A DNA stretch of 45,664 nt from Prevotellaceae bacterium (GCA_021204865.1 JAJPYQ010000038.1:1-45664); one strand, 5' to 3'; shown: positions 7,788 through 17,337, counted from the first letter of the stretch. The notes: generated by a model not told the origin, from the sequence alone. Made by a program: numbers and translations.

Positions 7788-9203
7788 ATGAAACATACAT
7801 TTATTATAACCGCAGCCCTTGTGCTGATGGCATCAGCCGCAAGGGCACAGAACAGCGTGGTAGACGGGGTTGGCGTCAGCGGCGTGAAGCTCGACCACGA
7901 CGGAGGGCAGTTCACTGTCGACATGGATCTCAACCTTACGGGTCTCGACGTGGAGCGAAACCGCGCGGTGCTCGTCACCCCTCGCCTCGTCAACGGGGAG
8001 GATTCGGTCGATTTCCCCTCGGTGGCAGTCTACGGCCGCAGGCGTTATTTCTATTATGTGCGCAACAAAGTCAGTATGCTCACAGGCACTGAGGAGGACA
8101 ACTACCGCACCGGCGACAAGCCCGACGAGAAGCAGTATCACGAGGTGCTGCCTTACGAGAGCTGGATGAACGGGGCCACGCTTTGGATACACAGAGATCT
8201 CTACGGCTGCTGCAACTCCCTGCTCGATGAGCAGGCAGCCCCGCTGGGAGAATACTGGGCGTTCGAGCCGCAGCTTGTCTACCTCACTCCGAGTCCCGTC
8301 AAAGAAACCCGCTCGCTTGAGGGAAGGGCTAACATAGTGTTCCGTGTGAACAAGACTGACATCGACCCAAGTTACCACAACAACACGGCGGAGCTCGCTA
8401 AGATCCGCGCTACCATCGACAGTGTGCGCTCCGACAACGACATCACCATCACCTCCGTCTTGCTGAAGGGCTTCGCCTCGCCTGAGAGCCCCTACAGCCA
8501 CAACGCTATGCTGGCAGCCGGGCGTGTGGCGGCTGTAAAGGCGTACGTGCAGAACCTCTACCGCTTCGCCGACGGTGTGATAAGCACGGACTTCGAGCCT
8601 GAGAACTGGCAGGAGCTGCGTGAGTACGTTGACAAGTCGACGCTCGCCCACCGCTCCGAGATACTTGGTCTTATAGACACCGATATGGACCCCGACGCAA
8701 AGGAGGCGAACATAAAGAAAGCCTACCCGCAGGACTACAAGCTCCTGCTTCAGGACTGCTATCCCTACCTGCGCCACACCGACTACAAGGTAAGCTACGT
8801 GGTGCGCACATTCACCGACATTGAGGAGATAAAGCGTGTCTACGCCAGCGAGCCGTCCAAGCTCGGCCTCAATGAGATGTTCATGCTCGCCCAAGAGTAT
8901 GAGCCGGGCACTGAGGAGTTCACGGAGATATTCGAGACGGCCGTGCGTATGTACCCCAGCAGCGAGGAGGCTAACCTTAACGTCGCTGTGGCTGAGATCA
9001 GGCGTGGCGACATGGACAATGCCCGCAAGCACCTCGCCAAGGCTGGCGACAGCGGCGAGGCGGTCTACACTCGTGGTGTCGTGGCCGTGATGGACAAGGA
9101 CTACGCCACCGCCCGCCAGCTGCTGGAGAACGCCAAGGCAAGGGGAATACGTGAGGCTGACTACTGCCTCAGCTACATCGACAAGGCGACCAAAGCTAAC
9201 TAA
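7788..9203 (+). CDS. DUF3868 / OmpA-like fimbrial-locus protein
   Basis: A 471-residue exported protein with signal peptide MKHTFIITAALVLMASAARAQ. Residues about 20-165 match the DUF3868 domain seen beside fimbrillin genes. Residues about 180-350 look like an OmpA C-terminal (peptidoglycan-associated) domain: IVFRVNKTDIDPSYHNNTAEL and VLLKGFASPESPYSHNAMLAAGRVAAVKAYV. The last 120 residues contain TPR-like helices (NLNVAVAEIRRGDMDNARKHL, YTRGVVAVMDKDYATARQLL). DUF3575 and DUF3868 proteins are found together and are inferred to help export or anchor the fimbriae at the outer membrane. It is the second gene of the operon, 45 bp before the fimbrillin gene. Confidence 0.87.
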   Translation: MKHTFIITAALVLMASAARAQNSVVDGVGVSGVKLDHDGGQFTVDMDLNLTGLDVERNRAVLVTPRLVNGEDSVDFPSVAVYGRRRYFYYVRNKVSMLTGTEEDNYRTGDKPDEKQYHEVLPYESWMNGATLWIHRDLYGCCNSLLDEQAAPLGEYWAFEPQLVYLTPSPVKETRSLEGRANIVFRVNKTDIDPSYHNNTAELAKIRATIDSVRSDNDITITSVLLKGFASPESPYSHNAMLAAGRVAAVKAYVQNLYRFADGVISTDFEPENWQELREYVDKSTLAHRSEILGLIDTDMDPDAKEANIKKAYPQDYKLLLQDCYPYLRHTDYKVSYVVRTFTDIEEIKRVYASEPSKLGLNEMFMLAQEYEPGTEEFTEIFETAVRMYPSSEEANLNVAVAEIRRGDMDNARKHLAKAGDSGEAVYTRGVVAVMDKDYATARQLLENAKARGIREADYCLSYIDKATKAN

Positions 9204-9248
9204 TAAAGAAACAGAGAACATTAAACGATTAACTAAACTATTACGAGA

Positions 9249-11099
9249 ATGAAAGCAAAGAACTTATTCTTTATTGCTCTGGCGGGCGCTGCGCTGTGCG
9301 CATGCTCCAGCGAGGATTTGCTAAGCGACGGCTCAGGGCAGAAAGTGTTCACGAACGACAAGGCTTACATGACAGTGAGCATAAAAGATGTCGGCTCTAT
9401 GTCAACAAGGGCGAGTGGTGTTGAAGACAACGAAGGCTTCGAGTATGGAACTGCTAAGGAGTATGCGGTTGACAACGCCCACTTCTACTTCTATGACAAG
9501 GAAGGCAATTACGTCAGCGCGGCTGAGGTATGGGACGGTGGTGACCATACCGAAACCAACTCCAACATCGACTTCAACAGCAACACTGTTATCGTGCTGA
9601 AGGGCTTGACTAGCAGGGTTTATCCTAACTATATGGTCACCGTGCTGAACCGCCCCGACGGCTTCGAGCCCGCCGAGACACTCGACGAGATGCAGACGGA
9701 GCTTGCCAGCAAGACAGACCTTGCCATTATGCTCGACACGGAGAACCAAAAGAACTTCACCATAAGCACCACCAGCTACAAGCGTGATGGCGTTGACGGT
9801 TATTATTTCGTTACCCCTCTGTCAACAGAGAACTTCTACGAGGATCCCGTTGAGGCAAATGAGGACGACGCTAACGCCGTGCAGGTTTATGTGGAGCGCC
9901 TCGCCGCTAAGGTGACGGTAAGAACCGATCTCGAGGGAACCGAGCTCGAAGATGGCACTACAGGTTATCAGATTAATGCCACCGTGGCTGGCGACGAGAA
10001 TGACGATGACCCGGATAGCGATGACCCAGACAAGAGCGCTGTCGGTGACGATGCAAACCTTTATGTTAAGCTGCTCGGCTGGAAGCTCGACGCTACCGCT
10101 AAGTACTCCAACATCGTGAAGAACCTCGGTGATGCTGAGTGGGATAATGATGATATTGGCTTCACTTGGAACGACGCCGATCACTACCGCAGCTACTGGG
10201 GCGAGTCCTTCAACTACAGCACGAGTGAGGAAGAGTATACCAAATCTAATGTAGATGCCGACGGTAATCTGGTGAGCGACGGCACGACGCTGAACGATTA
10301 TCTGGACTATACCAACCTTAACGACCTTACTTCCTTAGGGAGTGATTATTATGAGTACTGCGGTGAGAACACTCACGACGCCACTAAGCTCAGCAGCAAG
10401 TACTCTCCCGCCATCACCACCGTTCTGCTCTCCGCCCAAATCTGCGACGAGGATGGCAACGGCTTGAACATTGTGCGTTACAATGGCGAGCTCTTCACGA
10501 GGCAGGCTTATCTCAACGAGGTTCTCCGAGACCTCACTACCAGTGGCGACCTGAACGCCTATTACCTCACCAAGGATGACGCCAACAATGACGTGTACAA
10601 GCACATAAATGCTGCTTACGTTGACTTGGAGACTATGGGCGACGGCAAAGTGAAAGTTGTCCTTGATGCCGAAACACTCGATGATGTCGAGGGAGACCTC
10701 TACAAAAAATCTGAGGATCTGGATGAGAACGGTAATGAGAAATTCACGAAGTACACGGATGATGACTTGGCTGATATTCAGACTGCCCTCGACACTTGGA
10801 ACGAAACGGCTGATGCCAATGCCTACAAAGACGGCATGATGTACTACCTCATCCCCATCGAGCATCTCGACAACAATACTAACGCCAGCGGCGCTCTCTT
10901 GGAGGCAAACTATGGCGTGGTTCGCAACCACCACTATGTACTCACCATCACTGAGCTCGAGAACCTTGGGCGTGGTGTCTTCGACCCCGACGAGATAATC
11001 GTGCCGAACCCCGAAGAGTATAACGACGAGTTCTACCACGTGCGTGCCGTCATCAACATCCTCTCCTGGAAGTTGGTTGAGCAGGACGTGAAACTCTAA
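9249..11099 (+). CDS. Mfa1-type major fimbrillin lipoprotein
   Basis: A 616-residue lipoprotein with an LCAC lipobox near residues 16-19. The Arg at STRASG (about residue 55) is where an Arg-specific protease could remove the N-terminal region, as in donor-strand polymerisation of Bacteroidales type V pili. The C-terminal quarter matches the Mfa1 fimbrillin C-terminal domain: MMYYLIPIEHL, YGVVRNHHYVLTI, GRGVFDPDEIIVPNPEE and the final strand INILSWKLVEQDVKL. An acidic insert (DENDDDPDSDDPDKS, near residue 250) may be a surface loop. A 13-bp hairpin lies just after the stop. As the structural subunit it should be the most abundant product of the operon. Confidence 0.88.
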   Translation: MKAKNLFFIALAGAALCACSSEDLLSDGSGQKVFTNDKAYMTVSIKDVGSMSTRASGVEDNEGFEYGTAKEYAVDNAHFYFYDKEGNYVSAAEVWDGGDHTETNSNIDFNSNTVIVLKGLTSRVYPNYMVTVLNRPDGFEPAETLDEMQTELASKTDLAIMLDTENQKNFTISTTSYKRDGVDGYYFVTPLSTENFYEDPVEANEDDANAVQVYVERLAAKVTVRTDLEGTELEDGTTGYQINATVAGDENDDDPDSDDPDKSAVGDDANLYVKLLGWKLDATAKYSNIVKNLGDAEWDNDDIGFTWNDADHYRSYWGESFNYSTSEEEYTKSNVDADGNLVSDGTTLNDYLDYTNLNDLTSLGSDYYEYCGENTHDATKLSSKYSPAITTVLLSAQICDEDGNGLNIVRYNGELFTRQAYLNEVLRDLTTSGDLNAYYLTKDDANNDVYKHINAAYVDLETMGDGKVKVVLDAETLDDVEGDLYKKSEDLDENGNEKFTKYTDDDLADIQTALDTWNETADANAYKDGMMYYLIPIEHLDNNTNASGALLEANYGVVRNHHYVLTITELENLGRGVFDPDEIIVPNPEEYNDEFYHVRAVINILSWKLVEQDVKL

Positions 11100-11111
11100 C
11101 ATCCCTATAAT

Positions 11112-11147
11112 GCCAGTCCGGCGGACATCACGAGCCGCCGGGCTGGC
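11112..11147 (+). terminator. 13-bp intercistronic hairpin after the fimbrillin gene
   Basis: The arms GCCAGTCCGGCGG (11112-11124) and CCGCCGGGCTGGC (11135-11147) pair over 13 bp with one T-G wobble and a 10-base loop, 13 bases after the fimbrillin stop. No U-run follows, so it is more likely a 3' stabiliser or partial terminator than a full stop signal. It could raise fimbrillin over the downstream anchor and tip. Confidence 0.7.
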
Positions 11148-11338
11148 TTATCAAACAAATCTTAGAGGGGAACAACAGGAAGGGGAACAGCAAAGTGCCA
11201 CCGCCCGGCACAAAGAGATGGGCGGACTTGGAGCGACGACCGCACAAGGCGTGTCTCCCACCCAAGCCGAAAACAAAGAGAGGGCTGCCAAGCCCCGACG
11301 AGATACACAACAAGAAACAAAACAAAACGATACACGAT

Positions 11339-12370
11339 ATGATAACACGGTCTTATATCAGGAGAGCCGCCGCCAAGTCGTTGGCACTGATGTCGCTGCT
11401 TTGCTGCGTGGCGCTGTCCGCTTGCAACGACCTCATCTACGACGACGAGGGAGACTGCACCTACAGAGTGCACTTCCGCTACGACTATAACATGAAGTAC
11501 GCCGACGCCTTCGCCCACGAGGTAAGCTACGTGACGCTCTACGTGCTCGACACGGACGGCAACGTGGTGTGGCAGAAGACGGAGGAGGGCGACGCGCTTG
11601 CAAGGGACGGCTACTCGATGGTCGTTGACATAGACCCGGGGAAGTACAGTCTGCTGGCTTGGTGCGGCACGAAGGAATTCGGCTCGTTCGCAGTTCCGCA
11701 GTCAACCCTTGCCACCGACCTTACCTGCACGCTCAACCGCTCCCGTGACGCTGAGGGACAGGCTTACGTCGACACTGATGTGGACCGCCTTTTCCACGGT
11801 TGGCTCGCCGAGACTCGTTACTCCGACAAGGATGGCATCTACAGCGACACAGTGCCTCTCATAAAGGACACAAACGTGTTCCGCATTGTTCTTCAGCACA
11901 CCTCGGGGGATGATGTCGACGTGAACAAGTTCACTTTCACCATCACCGACGACAACGGCTCGATGGACTGGGACAACAGTCTGCTCGACGACGAGACGCT
12001 GACTTACTACGCTTGGCACACCGACCAGGGCGAGGCGGAGATATACACTGGCATGGAGATGGGCGACGTTAGACATTCCACGTTCTGCGCCGCCGTGGCT
12101 GAGCTTACCACGTCGAGGCTCGTCGTGGGGCATGACCCGAGGCTCACGATAACCAACAACGAGACGGGCGCCTTAGTACTGAGCATCCCGCTCATCGACT
12201 ACGCCCTGCTCGTGAAGGGCTACTACAACCAGGATATGGACGACCAGGAGTATCTCGACCGTCAGGACGAGTACGACATGGTGTTCTTCCTCGACGAGGG
12301 CGACCGCTGGGAAGACACGGAGATATACATCAATTCCTGGCACGTGGTCTTGCAGAACAAGGCACTGTGA
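11339..12370 (+). CDS. Mfa2/FimB-family fimbrial anchor lipoprotein
   Basis: A 343-residue lipoprotein. A basic start (MITRSYIRRAAAKSLAL) leads to the lipobox LSAC, followed by NDLIYDDEGDCTYRVHFRYDYNM, the typical opening of the FimB/Mfa2 family. In Porphyromonas the homologue anchors the fibre to the outer membrane and limits its length. The pattern Y(V)TLYVLDTDGNVVW and the later DYALLVKGYYNQDM strand also fit. The start is the ATG at 11339; the frame is open upstream to 11195, but that extension is Pro/Lys/Arg-rich, would bury the signal peptide and has no export character. It sits fourth in the operon, about 240 bp after the fimbrillin gene, beyond the hairpin. Confidence 0.87.
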   Translation: MITRSYIRRAAAKSLALMSLLCCVALSACNDLIYDDEGDCTYRVHFRYDYNMKYADAFAHEVSYVTLYVLDTDGNVVWQKTEEGDALARDGYSMVVDIDPGKYSLLAWCGTKEFGSFAVPQSTLATDLTCTLNRSRDAEGQAYVDTDVDRLFHGWLAETRYSDKDGIYSDTVPLIKDTNVFRIVLQHTSGDDVDVNKFTFTITDDNGSMDWDNSLLDDETLTYYAWHTDQGEAEIYTGMEMGDVRHSTFCAAVAELTTSRLVVGHDPRLTITNNETGALVLSIPLIDYALLVKGYYNQDMDDQEYLDRQDEYDMVFFLDEGDRWEDTEIYINSWHVVLQNKAL

Positions 12371-12398
12371 GCCTGACATAATGAGAGGACAATAAGTG

Positions 12399-13559
12399 AT
12401 GAGCTTTATGAGTAAGGCTAAGACATACGGCTATCTCGGCGCTACCTTCCTTGCCGCTGCCTCGCTGCTTTGCGCCTGCTCCGACGAGGCGCGGCAGATG
12501 GAGGAGCCGCAAGAGGAGACGGTGCAGTTGAGCCTGACGATACAGACGAGGGCGACAACAGCAGCGGATGGTTATGAGGCTGGGAGCAAGTATGAGAACT
12601 ACATCAACGTGGCGGACGGGGACTATAGGATATACTTCTTCGACTCAGGTAACAAGTACATAACGACCTTCGACTCTTCCGACAACATAGCTATAGGCGG
12701 CTACGAGGATCAGGAATACAGTACGTATCACGTGATAGGGAAAGCTCCGCAGGGTCTGGTGGACAATGCCTCGGACTTCAAGATTGTTATGCTCGCAAAC
12801 TGGGGAACGGATAATTACCCGAGCGACGCGGACTTGGAAGTGGGCGAGACCACCATCGATGACATTTGCGATGCCACGTTCGATGCCTTTACCAATTTCC
12901 AGCTTAGCCCCAGCACCAACCTGATACCCTTCTATGGAGTGCACGAGTATAAGAATGTTACCTTTAATCAAGGAGAGGCGACATTGCTCGACGGGTCGCT
13001 GACGCTGCTGCGGGCTATGGCGAAGGTGGAGGTGATACTTGAGGAGAATGACGACGTGGGCTACGAGGACGCGGACTTCGAGTACGTCCGTCTCTACCGC
13101 TACAACAGTAAGGGCTACTGTGCGCCTTCGGGGATATATACTCAAGATAGCTATGACCATAACTATACTTATAACCTTGACTTCGTGGACGACCTGCATC
13201 TTGTGAACAATGCTAACGACACTGACACTTACGGTAAGTATCTGACAATGCTGCAATCCGAGGAAGCTTCCGACGGGGTTATAGGCAAGTGGATAGCCTA
13301 CGTGCCTGAATACGACAACTCTGGCGATGACTACTCTTACATAGAGGTGAAGCTGAACTACAGTTACACGCCTGACAGAATATACTTCGCCAACTACACG
13401 GACGGAGAGACGGACAACACGGACACGAGCAAACGCTATGATATCCACCGCAACTATCTCTACCGCTTCCGCGTGTCTTTGGTGGACGGATACCTCCGGG
13501 TTGATCCTGAGAAGTGGGAGAAAACATTTGATAACGTATTTGAATTTGAAGACCAGTGA
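12399..13559 (+). CDS. Fimbrial accessory lipoprotein (minor or tip subunit)
   Basis: A 386-residue lipoprotein with signal and lipobox LLCAC near residues 24-28. The body is fimbrillin-like: an early Arg after the mature start (IQTRATTAADG), Tyr/Asp-rich beta strands, AMAKVEVILEEN at mid-protein and RNYLYRFRVSLVDGYLRVDPEKWEK at the end, all patterns of Bacteroidales minor fimbrial subunits. The first ATG (12399) follows immediately after an in-frame GTG, and a further ATG is three codons on. The stop overlaps the next gene's start (TGATG), implying coupled translation with the tip-like protein. The exact equivalent in Porphyromonas (Mfa3 or Mfa4) cannot be assigned from sequence alone. Confidence 0.8.
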   Translation: MSFMSKAKTYGYLGATFLAAASLLCACSDEARQMEEPQEETVQLSLTIQTRATTAADGYEAGSKYENYINVADGDYRIYFFDSGNKYITTFDSSDNIAIGGYEDQEYSTYHVIGKAPQGLVDNASDFKIVMLANWGTDNYPSDADLEVGETTIDDICDATFDAFTNFQLSPSTNLIPFYGVHEYKNVTFNQGEATLLDGSLTLLRAMAKVEVILEENDDVGYEDADFEYVRLYRYNSKGYCAPSGIYTQDSYDHNYTYNLDFVDDLHLVNNANDTDTYGKYLTMLQSEEASDGVIGKWIAYVPEYDNSGDDYSYIEVKLNYSYTPDRIYFANYTDGETDNTDTSKRYDIHRNYLYRFRVSLVDGYLRVDPEKWEKTFDNVFEFEDQ

Positions 13560-16168
13560 TGAAGAAAATACATATTATTCCCATGCTCGCTTCCGCAGTA
13601 ACTCTGTTGACTGCGGCGGGCTGCGCCGATGATTTCATGGTGGCGACGGAGTCTGGCTTGTTGCAAGGCGAGGTAGTAAACGCATATCTCGACCTTTCCG
13701 TAGAGGACTTGGCGGTAAGCACCGCCACGCGGACGGAAGAGCCGAGCGATGACCCTGAGACTGACACCGAGGCTGAGCGCAGAGTGAGCAACGCCTGGGT
13801 CTTCCAGTATAACGCTGCGGGAGAGCTTGTCTATTATACGTACGTCGCAGGCTCTAACCTTGAGAAGAGTGATGACATCGGCGTTACCTTGAGCGATATA
13901 GGCAACGAGGAAAGCACCATCTACGTGGTTGCGAACACTGACGACGCTGAGTGGGTGACGGAGAGCAACAAGTCGAGCTTCGGCACTATCGCACTGCTGA
14001 AGCAGCAGACCATACCTAACCCCGACCCCATCTACGCCACAGACTTGAACGCAGATGGAAGCACGGTGGGCATTCCTATGTCGGGTTCAATCAGCGGTGT
14101 GGTTGTGTGGGAAGGCAGCCGTGTCACAGTGCCTGTCACGAGAATGTTCGCCAAGCTGATGATGAAGGTTGATGTAACAGCTCAGGAGGGCTACACCGCC
14201 TCGCTGACTTCTGTGGCTGTGGGCAACGTGCCGAACACTTGCGCCGTGGGAACGGTGTTCACCGACGACGAGACTGCCGGCACTTACTCCTCGGAGACGA
14301 AGTATTATCCTTGGTCGTTCGTGGAGTCGCAGATACTTGATGCGGACGACGACGGTTACCCCTACGTTGTGTATGTGCCTGAGAACATAAAGGGAGAGAA
14401 TGACAACGACGATGCCTCAACGAAGTATGACAACGCCCCGCAGAACTCTCTCAACGTCATTTCGTACCTTAACCTTACGGACGACGAAGACGCTCAGATA
14501 GTGGCTGACCCTCACTACGCTGTCTCGCCCGGCGGCAACGTCACCAATAACTATAACGTGCGCCGCAACTGTGTCTACCGTGTCTCCGTGTCCATCAGCC
14601 CTAAGGACGTTGTCACCCCCTCGGCCAACTGCCTCATTGCCACCACTAACACCACCATCGCCTTCTATCCTTATTGCCGTGACGAGATAGGGCATCGTGA
14701 TGATAACTTGGATCATCCTGATGTCAGTTACTACGACTTCGAGACGCACTTGAGCGGCGACGACGAAGATCTCACCCTCGCCAGCGTGAAGATAATATGG
14801 CAGACGCAGGACTGCATCGGGGACAACTCAGCGGGTGACCTCGTCTGGCTCTCGAAGGTTGACGGCGATGACTGGATGCACACCAAGATATACGTTAAGG
14901 CTAAAAAAGAGGGGAACGCCCTTATAGCGGGGTACAACAAGAGCGGCACGATTATATGGTCGTGGCATATCTGGGTGACGGACAACAAGCCCGACGACGT
15001 GAGCAGGGCTCTGACTTACACCCACTATCTGTGGGACGAGAACGGGATATACACCGACACGAGAGTGACGGGCTACCCTGTTATGCGCTGCAACCTTGGC
15101 GCTTTGGCTGAAGAGCCTGGGAGCGACTACACGAAGACCTACGGTATGCTTTACCAATGGGGGCGAAAAGATCCCTTCCCTCCGATGAAGACGAGTGGTA
15201 AGTATTATGGAATTTATAAGTATTCAGATTACACAACTACGACCGCCAATTCCGCTTATTCTTCGCAGACGGGTACTACAGTGAAAATAGATGTGTATGA
15301 CAACAGTAACACGAAGATACAATTGAACTCTAATACAGGCCTAAAGGGTACAGGTGAAGACTACAAGGTCTTCAATACGACCTACACGTCTGACATAGAC
15401 CCTACTTACGCTAAGCCTGCTTTAGGCATAGAATACTCAATACATAACCCGACAAAGTTCATTGCCCCGGTGGAACAAACGTTCAGCGATACTGATGGTG
15501 CCGTGCCGGATAGCAGCTATGATAATTTGTCTTATTATACCAACCAAGGAGACTGGCTGCCGAAAGGGGATGACGACCTGTGGGGAGGCAACGGCAAGAG
15601 CACGAAGAAATACCAGCCATACACTATATCGAATGACGGCTTTGAGGCCTCGATAGAAGACAACTATGGTGACTACAAGACCATCTTCGACCCCTGCCCT
15701 TATGGTTGGAGGACGGCACCTGGGGACCTTTGGCTTGGCTTCACTGTCGATGGTCTGGACTTCGCGCAGAGTACGGGAGTCACTGAGGTGATTACTTCGT
15801 ATGTGAACTGTATGGAGGAATCGACAAGTGAGATTACCACGAATATGGGGTTTCATATGTATATGACAGCTTGGCGTAGTGGTGAATACACCTTCTTCCC
15901 CACTCAGGGTTCACGCCTTGCTAACGGCCAGCCTTTCCACGGAGGAATATGTGGCAACTATCATAACGCCACCGTTGACGAGGTTGTCGACGTGAAGAAT
16001 TATGATGGCGATGTTGTCAATGACGCTATAAGGCGTGTTGACATTCTGCACTTCCACTGTGCGGGCGCAAGCCAAAAGACTCAGGTGAACACCTTCGAGA
16101 AGGAGCTTATCTATTACAATCGTGCGGTAGCAGGTCCCGTTCGCTGCGTCCGCGACACCACTAAGTAG
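13559..16168 (+). CDS. Large fimbrial tip-like lipoprotein with a C-terminal FISUMP/lectin-like domain
   Basis: An 869-residue lipoprotein (lipobox region LLTAAGC). The N-terminal half is fimbrillin-like and resembles the DUF4906 tip proteins: an Arg near the mature start (TATRTEEPSDD), a YVVANTDD strand, MFAKLMMKVDVTA and NCVYRVSVSISPKDVV. From about residue 480 the sequence changes to a domain with WDENGIYTDTRVTGYPVMRCNLGA, YGMLYQWGRKDPFP, IFDPCPYGWRTAPGD and a final AGPVRCVRD. These are the landmarks of the FISUMP ('Fibrobacter succinogenes major paralogous') fold, related to C-type-lectin-like and sulfatase-modifying folds. A binding module at the end of the fibre is an inference. This is the last gene of the operon, followed by a strong terminator. 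Confidence 0.8.
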   Translation: MKKIHIIPMLASAVTLLTAAGCADDFMVATESGLLQGEVVNAYLDLSVEDLAVSTATRTEEPSDDPETDTEAERRVSNAWVFQYNAAGELVYYTYVAGSNLEKSDDIGVTLSDIGNEESTIYVVANTDDAEWVTESNKSSFGTIALLKQQTIPNPDPIYATDLNADGSTVGIPMSGSISGVVVWEGSRVTVPVTRMFAKLMMKVDVTAQEGYTASLTSVAVGNVPNTCAVGTVFTDDETAGTYSSETKYYPWSFVESQILDADDDGYPYVVYVPENIKGENDNDDASTKYDNAPQNSLNVISYLNLTDDEDAQIVADPHYAVSPGGNVTNNYNVRRNCVYRVSVSISPKDVVTPSANCLIATTNTTIAFYPYCRDEIGHRDDNLDHPDVSYYDFETHLSGDDEDLTLASVKIIWQTQDCIGDNSAGDLVWLSKVDGDDWMHTKIYVKAKKEGNALIAGYNKSGTIIWSWHIWVTDNKPDDVSRALTYTHYLWDENGIYTDTRVTGYPVMRCNLGALAEEPGSDYTKTYGMLYQWGRKDPFPPMKTSGKYYGIYKYSDYTTTTANSAYSSQTGTTVKIDVYDNSNTKIQLNSNTGLKGTGEDYKVFNTTYTSDIDPTYAKPALGIEYSIHNPTKFIAPVEQTFSDTDGAVPDSSYDNLSYYTNQGDWLPKGDDDLWGGNGKSTKKYQPYTISNDGFEASIEDNYGDYKTIFDPCPYGWRTAPGDLWLGFTVDGLDFAQSTGVTEVITSYVNCMEESTSEITTNMGFHMYMTAWRSGEYTFFPTQGSRLANGQPFHGGICGNYHNATVDEVVDVKNYDGDVVNDAIRRVDILHFHCAGASQKTQVNTFEKELIYYNRAVAGPVRCVRDTTK

Positions 16169-16192
16169 CCTTTCCCCCTAAGCAATAACAGA

Positions 16193-16230
16193 CCGCCCCG
16201 AAGCCTCCGCCACGCCTCGGGGCGCTCCTT
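16193..16230 (+). terminator. Rho-independent terminator of the fimbrial operon
   Basis: CGCCCCGA (16193-16200) pairs with TCGGGGCG (16216-16223) and is followed by CTCCTTTAT, 25 bases after the last stop codon. Confidence 0.8.
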
Positions 16231-16283
16231 TATATATATTGCCCGAAAGCCCCCTAACAATGCCTCCTCCTCTTCCGCCCCGT

Positions 16284-16349
16284 CTTCCCCTCAAAACCGC
16301 GCCGACTTTTTCCCTCGACCGCGGCATCTTTTTCCCTCAACCCCACGAG
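16284..16349. repeat. Tandem array, 22-bp period, three units
   Basis: CTTCCCCTCAAAACC (16284), CTTTTTCCCTCGACC (16306) and CTTTTTCCCTCAACC (16328) recur exactly every 22 bp between the fimbrial terminator and the Abi_2 promoter. Confidence 0.6.
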
Positions 16350-16406
16350 GCTGCCTAAAAATTATCTTATAAAGGCAGCGCAATAGGTATATTTTATGTA
16401 ATTTCG
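16350..16406 (+). promoter_or_regulatory. Abi_2 gene promoter with inverted repeat
   Basis: TAATTTCG at 16399-16406 is a -7 box of the local TAnnTTCG type; no clear -33 element is seen. Upstream, GCTGCCT (16350-16356) and AGGCAGC (16373-16379) form an inverted repeat that could be an operator. The ATG at 16415 lies only nine bases after the box, so the mRNA would have almost no leader. Confidence 0.5.
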
Positions 16407-16414
16407 CCATTACT

Positions 16415-17308
16415 ATGTCCAACAAAGCATTGAAAGTAGAGGAGCAGATAGCCTTATTGCGGGGACGAGGTATGGTTATCGAAGATGAGAAGAAAGCGAA
16501 AGAGGAGCTTCTCGATATAGGCTACTATAGGCTTGGATATTGTTGGTTTCCTTTTGAAGAGACATATCCTTGCCTCGAGAATCGAACCCACAAGTTTCGT
16601 GTTGGCACTAACTTTAACGATGCAGTTAAGCTATACTACTTCGATTTCGATTTACGCAACCTGCTTATTAAATACATAAGCAGAATAGAAATCAAGTTCA
16701 AGACCACGCTAACATATATAGTTTCCAACGAGTATCCAAATTCTCCTACGTGGTTTGTTGATCCGTCAGTCGTTGAACAAAGCTTCATAAAATCATTCGA
16801 TGAGACCATTTACACTACAAAGCTCAGGCGCAAAAGCCCCATAGCGAGGCATCACAAGAAATACCCTAATGACAAATACGCACCAGTATGGAAAGTAATA
16901 GAGTACATGACACTGGGGGCAACTATTACATTATATAGAGCATTAAGAAGCCCAGAAATGCAGAAACAAGTAGCTAATGAGATGGGGCTTAAGTACAGTA
17001 AGGTGTTTAAGAACTACATAGATTTAGTGAAAGACTTGCGCAACTGCTGCGCACACGGCAACGTCATATTTGACTTCAGACCTTCAGACTCCATAAGAAG
17101 TGGACCAGCTATCTCACATTTTCCCGACGGATGGCAAAACCTGTACGGAGCATTACGGGTTATCTTGTATCTTTTAGGCAGTGTCTCAAAGAAGAGACAG
17201 GGTGACTTGCGGAAAGAAGTGCTTGACCTTATGAATAAGTATGGGACCACCACAGAGGTACGGCGTGTTTTGGATGAGGAAAGCGGATTAAAGCATTGGA
17301 AAGCATAA
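16415..17308 (+). CDS. Abi_2 (AbiD/AbiF-type) HEPN abortive-infection protein
   Basis: The 297-residue protein matches the Abi_2 family along its length. The N-terminal EEQIALLRGRGM, GYYRLGYCWFPFE and the DFDLRNLLIKYISRIEIKFKT segment are family hallmarks. The HEPN RNase motif R-x4-H appears as RNCCAH near residues 209-214. HEPN proteins of this family cut RNA and stop growth on phage infection; AbiF-type members are described as toxins restrained by a neighbouring non-coding RNA and are thought to be related to the ancestry of Cas13. The gene is clearly more AT-rich than its neighbours, which suggests horizontal gain. An independent small-RNA unit follows at 17338-17466. Membership of AbiF proper rather than AbiD is inferred from that RNA. 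Confidence 0.88.
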   Translation: MSNKALKVEEQIALLRGRGMVIEDEKKAKEELLDIGYYRLGYCWFPFEETYPCLENRTHKFRVGTNFNDAVKLYYFDFDLRNLLIKYISRIEIKFKTTLTYIVSNEYPNSPTWFVDPSVVEQSFIKSFDETIYTTKLRRKSPIARHHKKYPNDKYAPVWKVIEYMTLGATITLYRALRSPEMQKQVANEMGLKYSKVFKNYIDLVKDLRNCCAHGNVIFDFRPSDSIRSGPAISHFPDGWQNLYGALRVILYLLGSVSKKRQGDLRKEVLDLMNKYGTTTEVRRVLDEESGLKHWKA

Positions 17309-17337
17309 ATTCTTAGATTTTTTTTTTGCCTTATATC

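Noticed and set aside
7833..9221. A 462-codon minus-strand frame opposite the DUF3868 gene
   Set aside because: Antisense shadow; the plus-strand gene has a signal peptide and family motifs and lies in an operon.
11195..11338. N-terminal extension of the Mfa2-type gene
   Set aside because: The extra 48 residues are Pro/Lys/Arg-rich and would bury the lipoprotein signal that begins at 11339.
17318..17327. Ten-T run after the Abi_2 gene as its terminator
   Set aside because: No hairpin precedes it; it looks more like an AT-rich upstream element of the small-RNA promoter.
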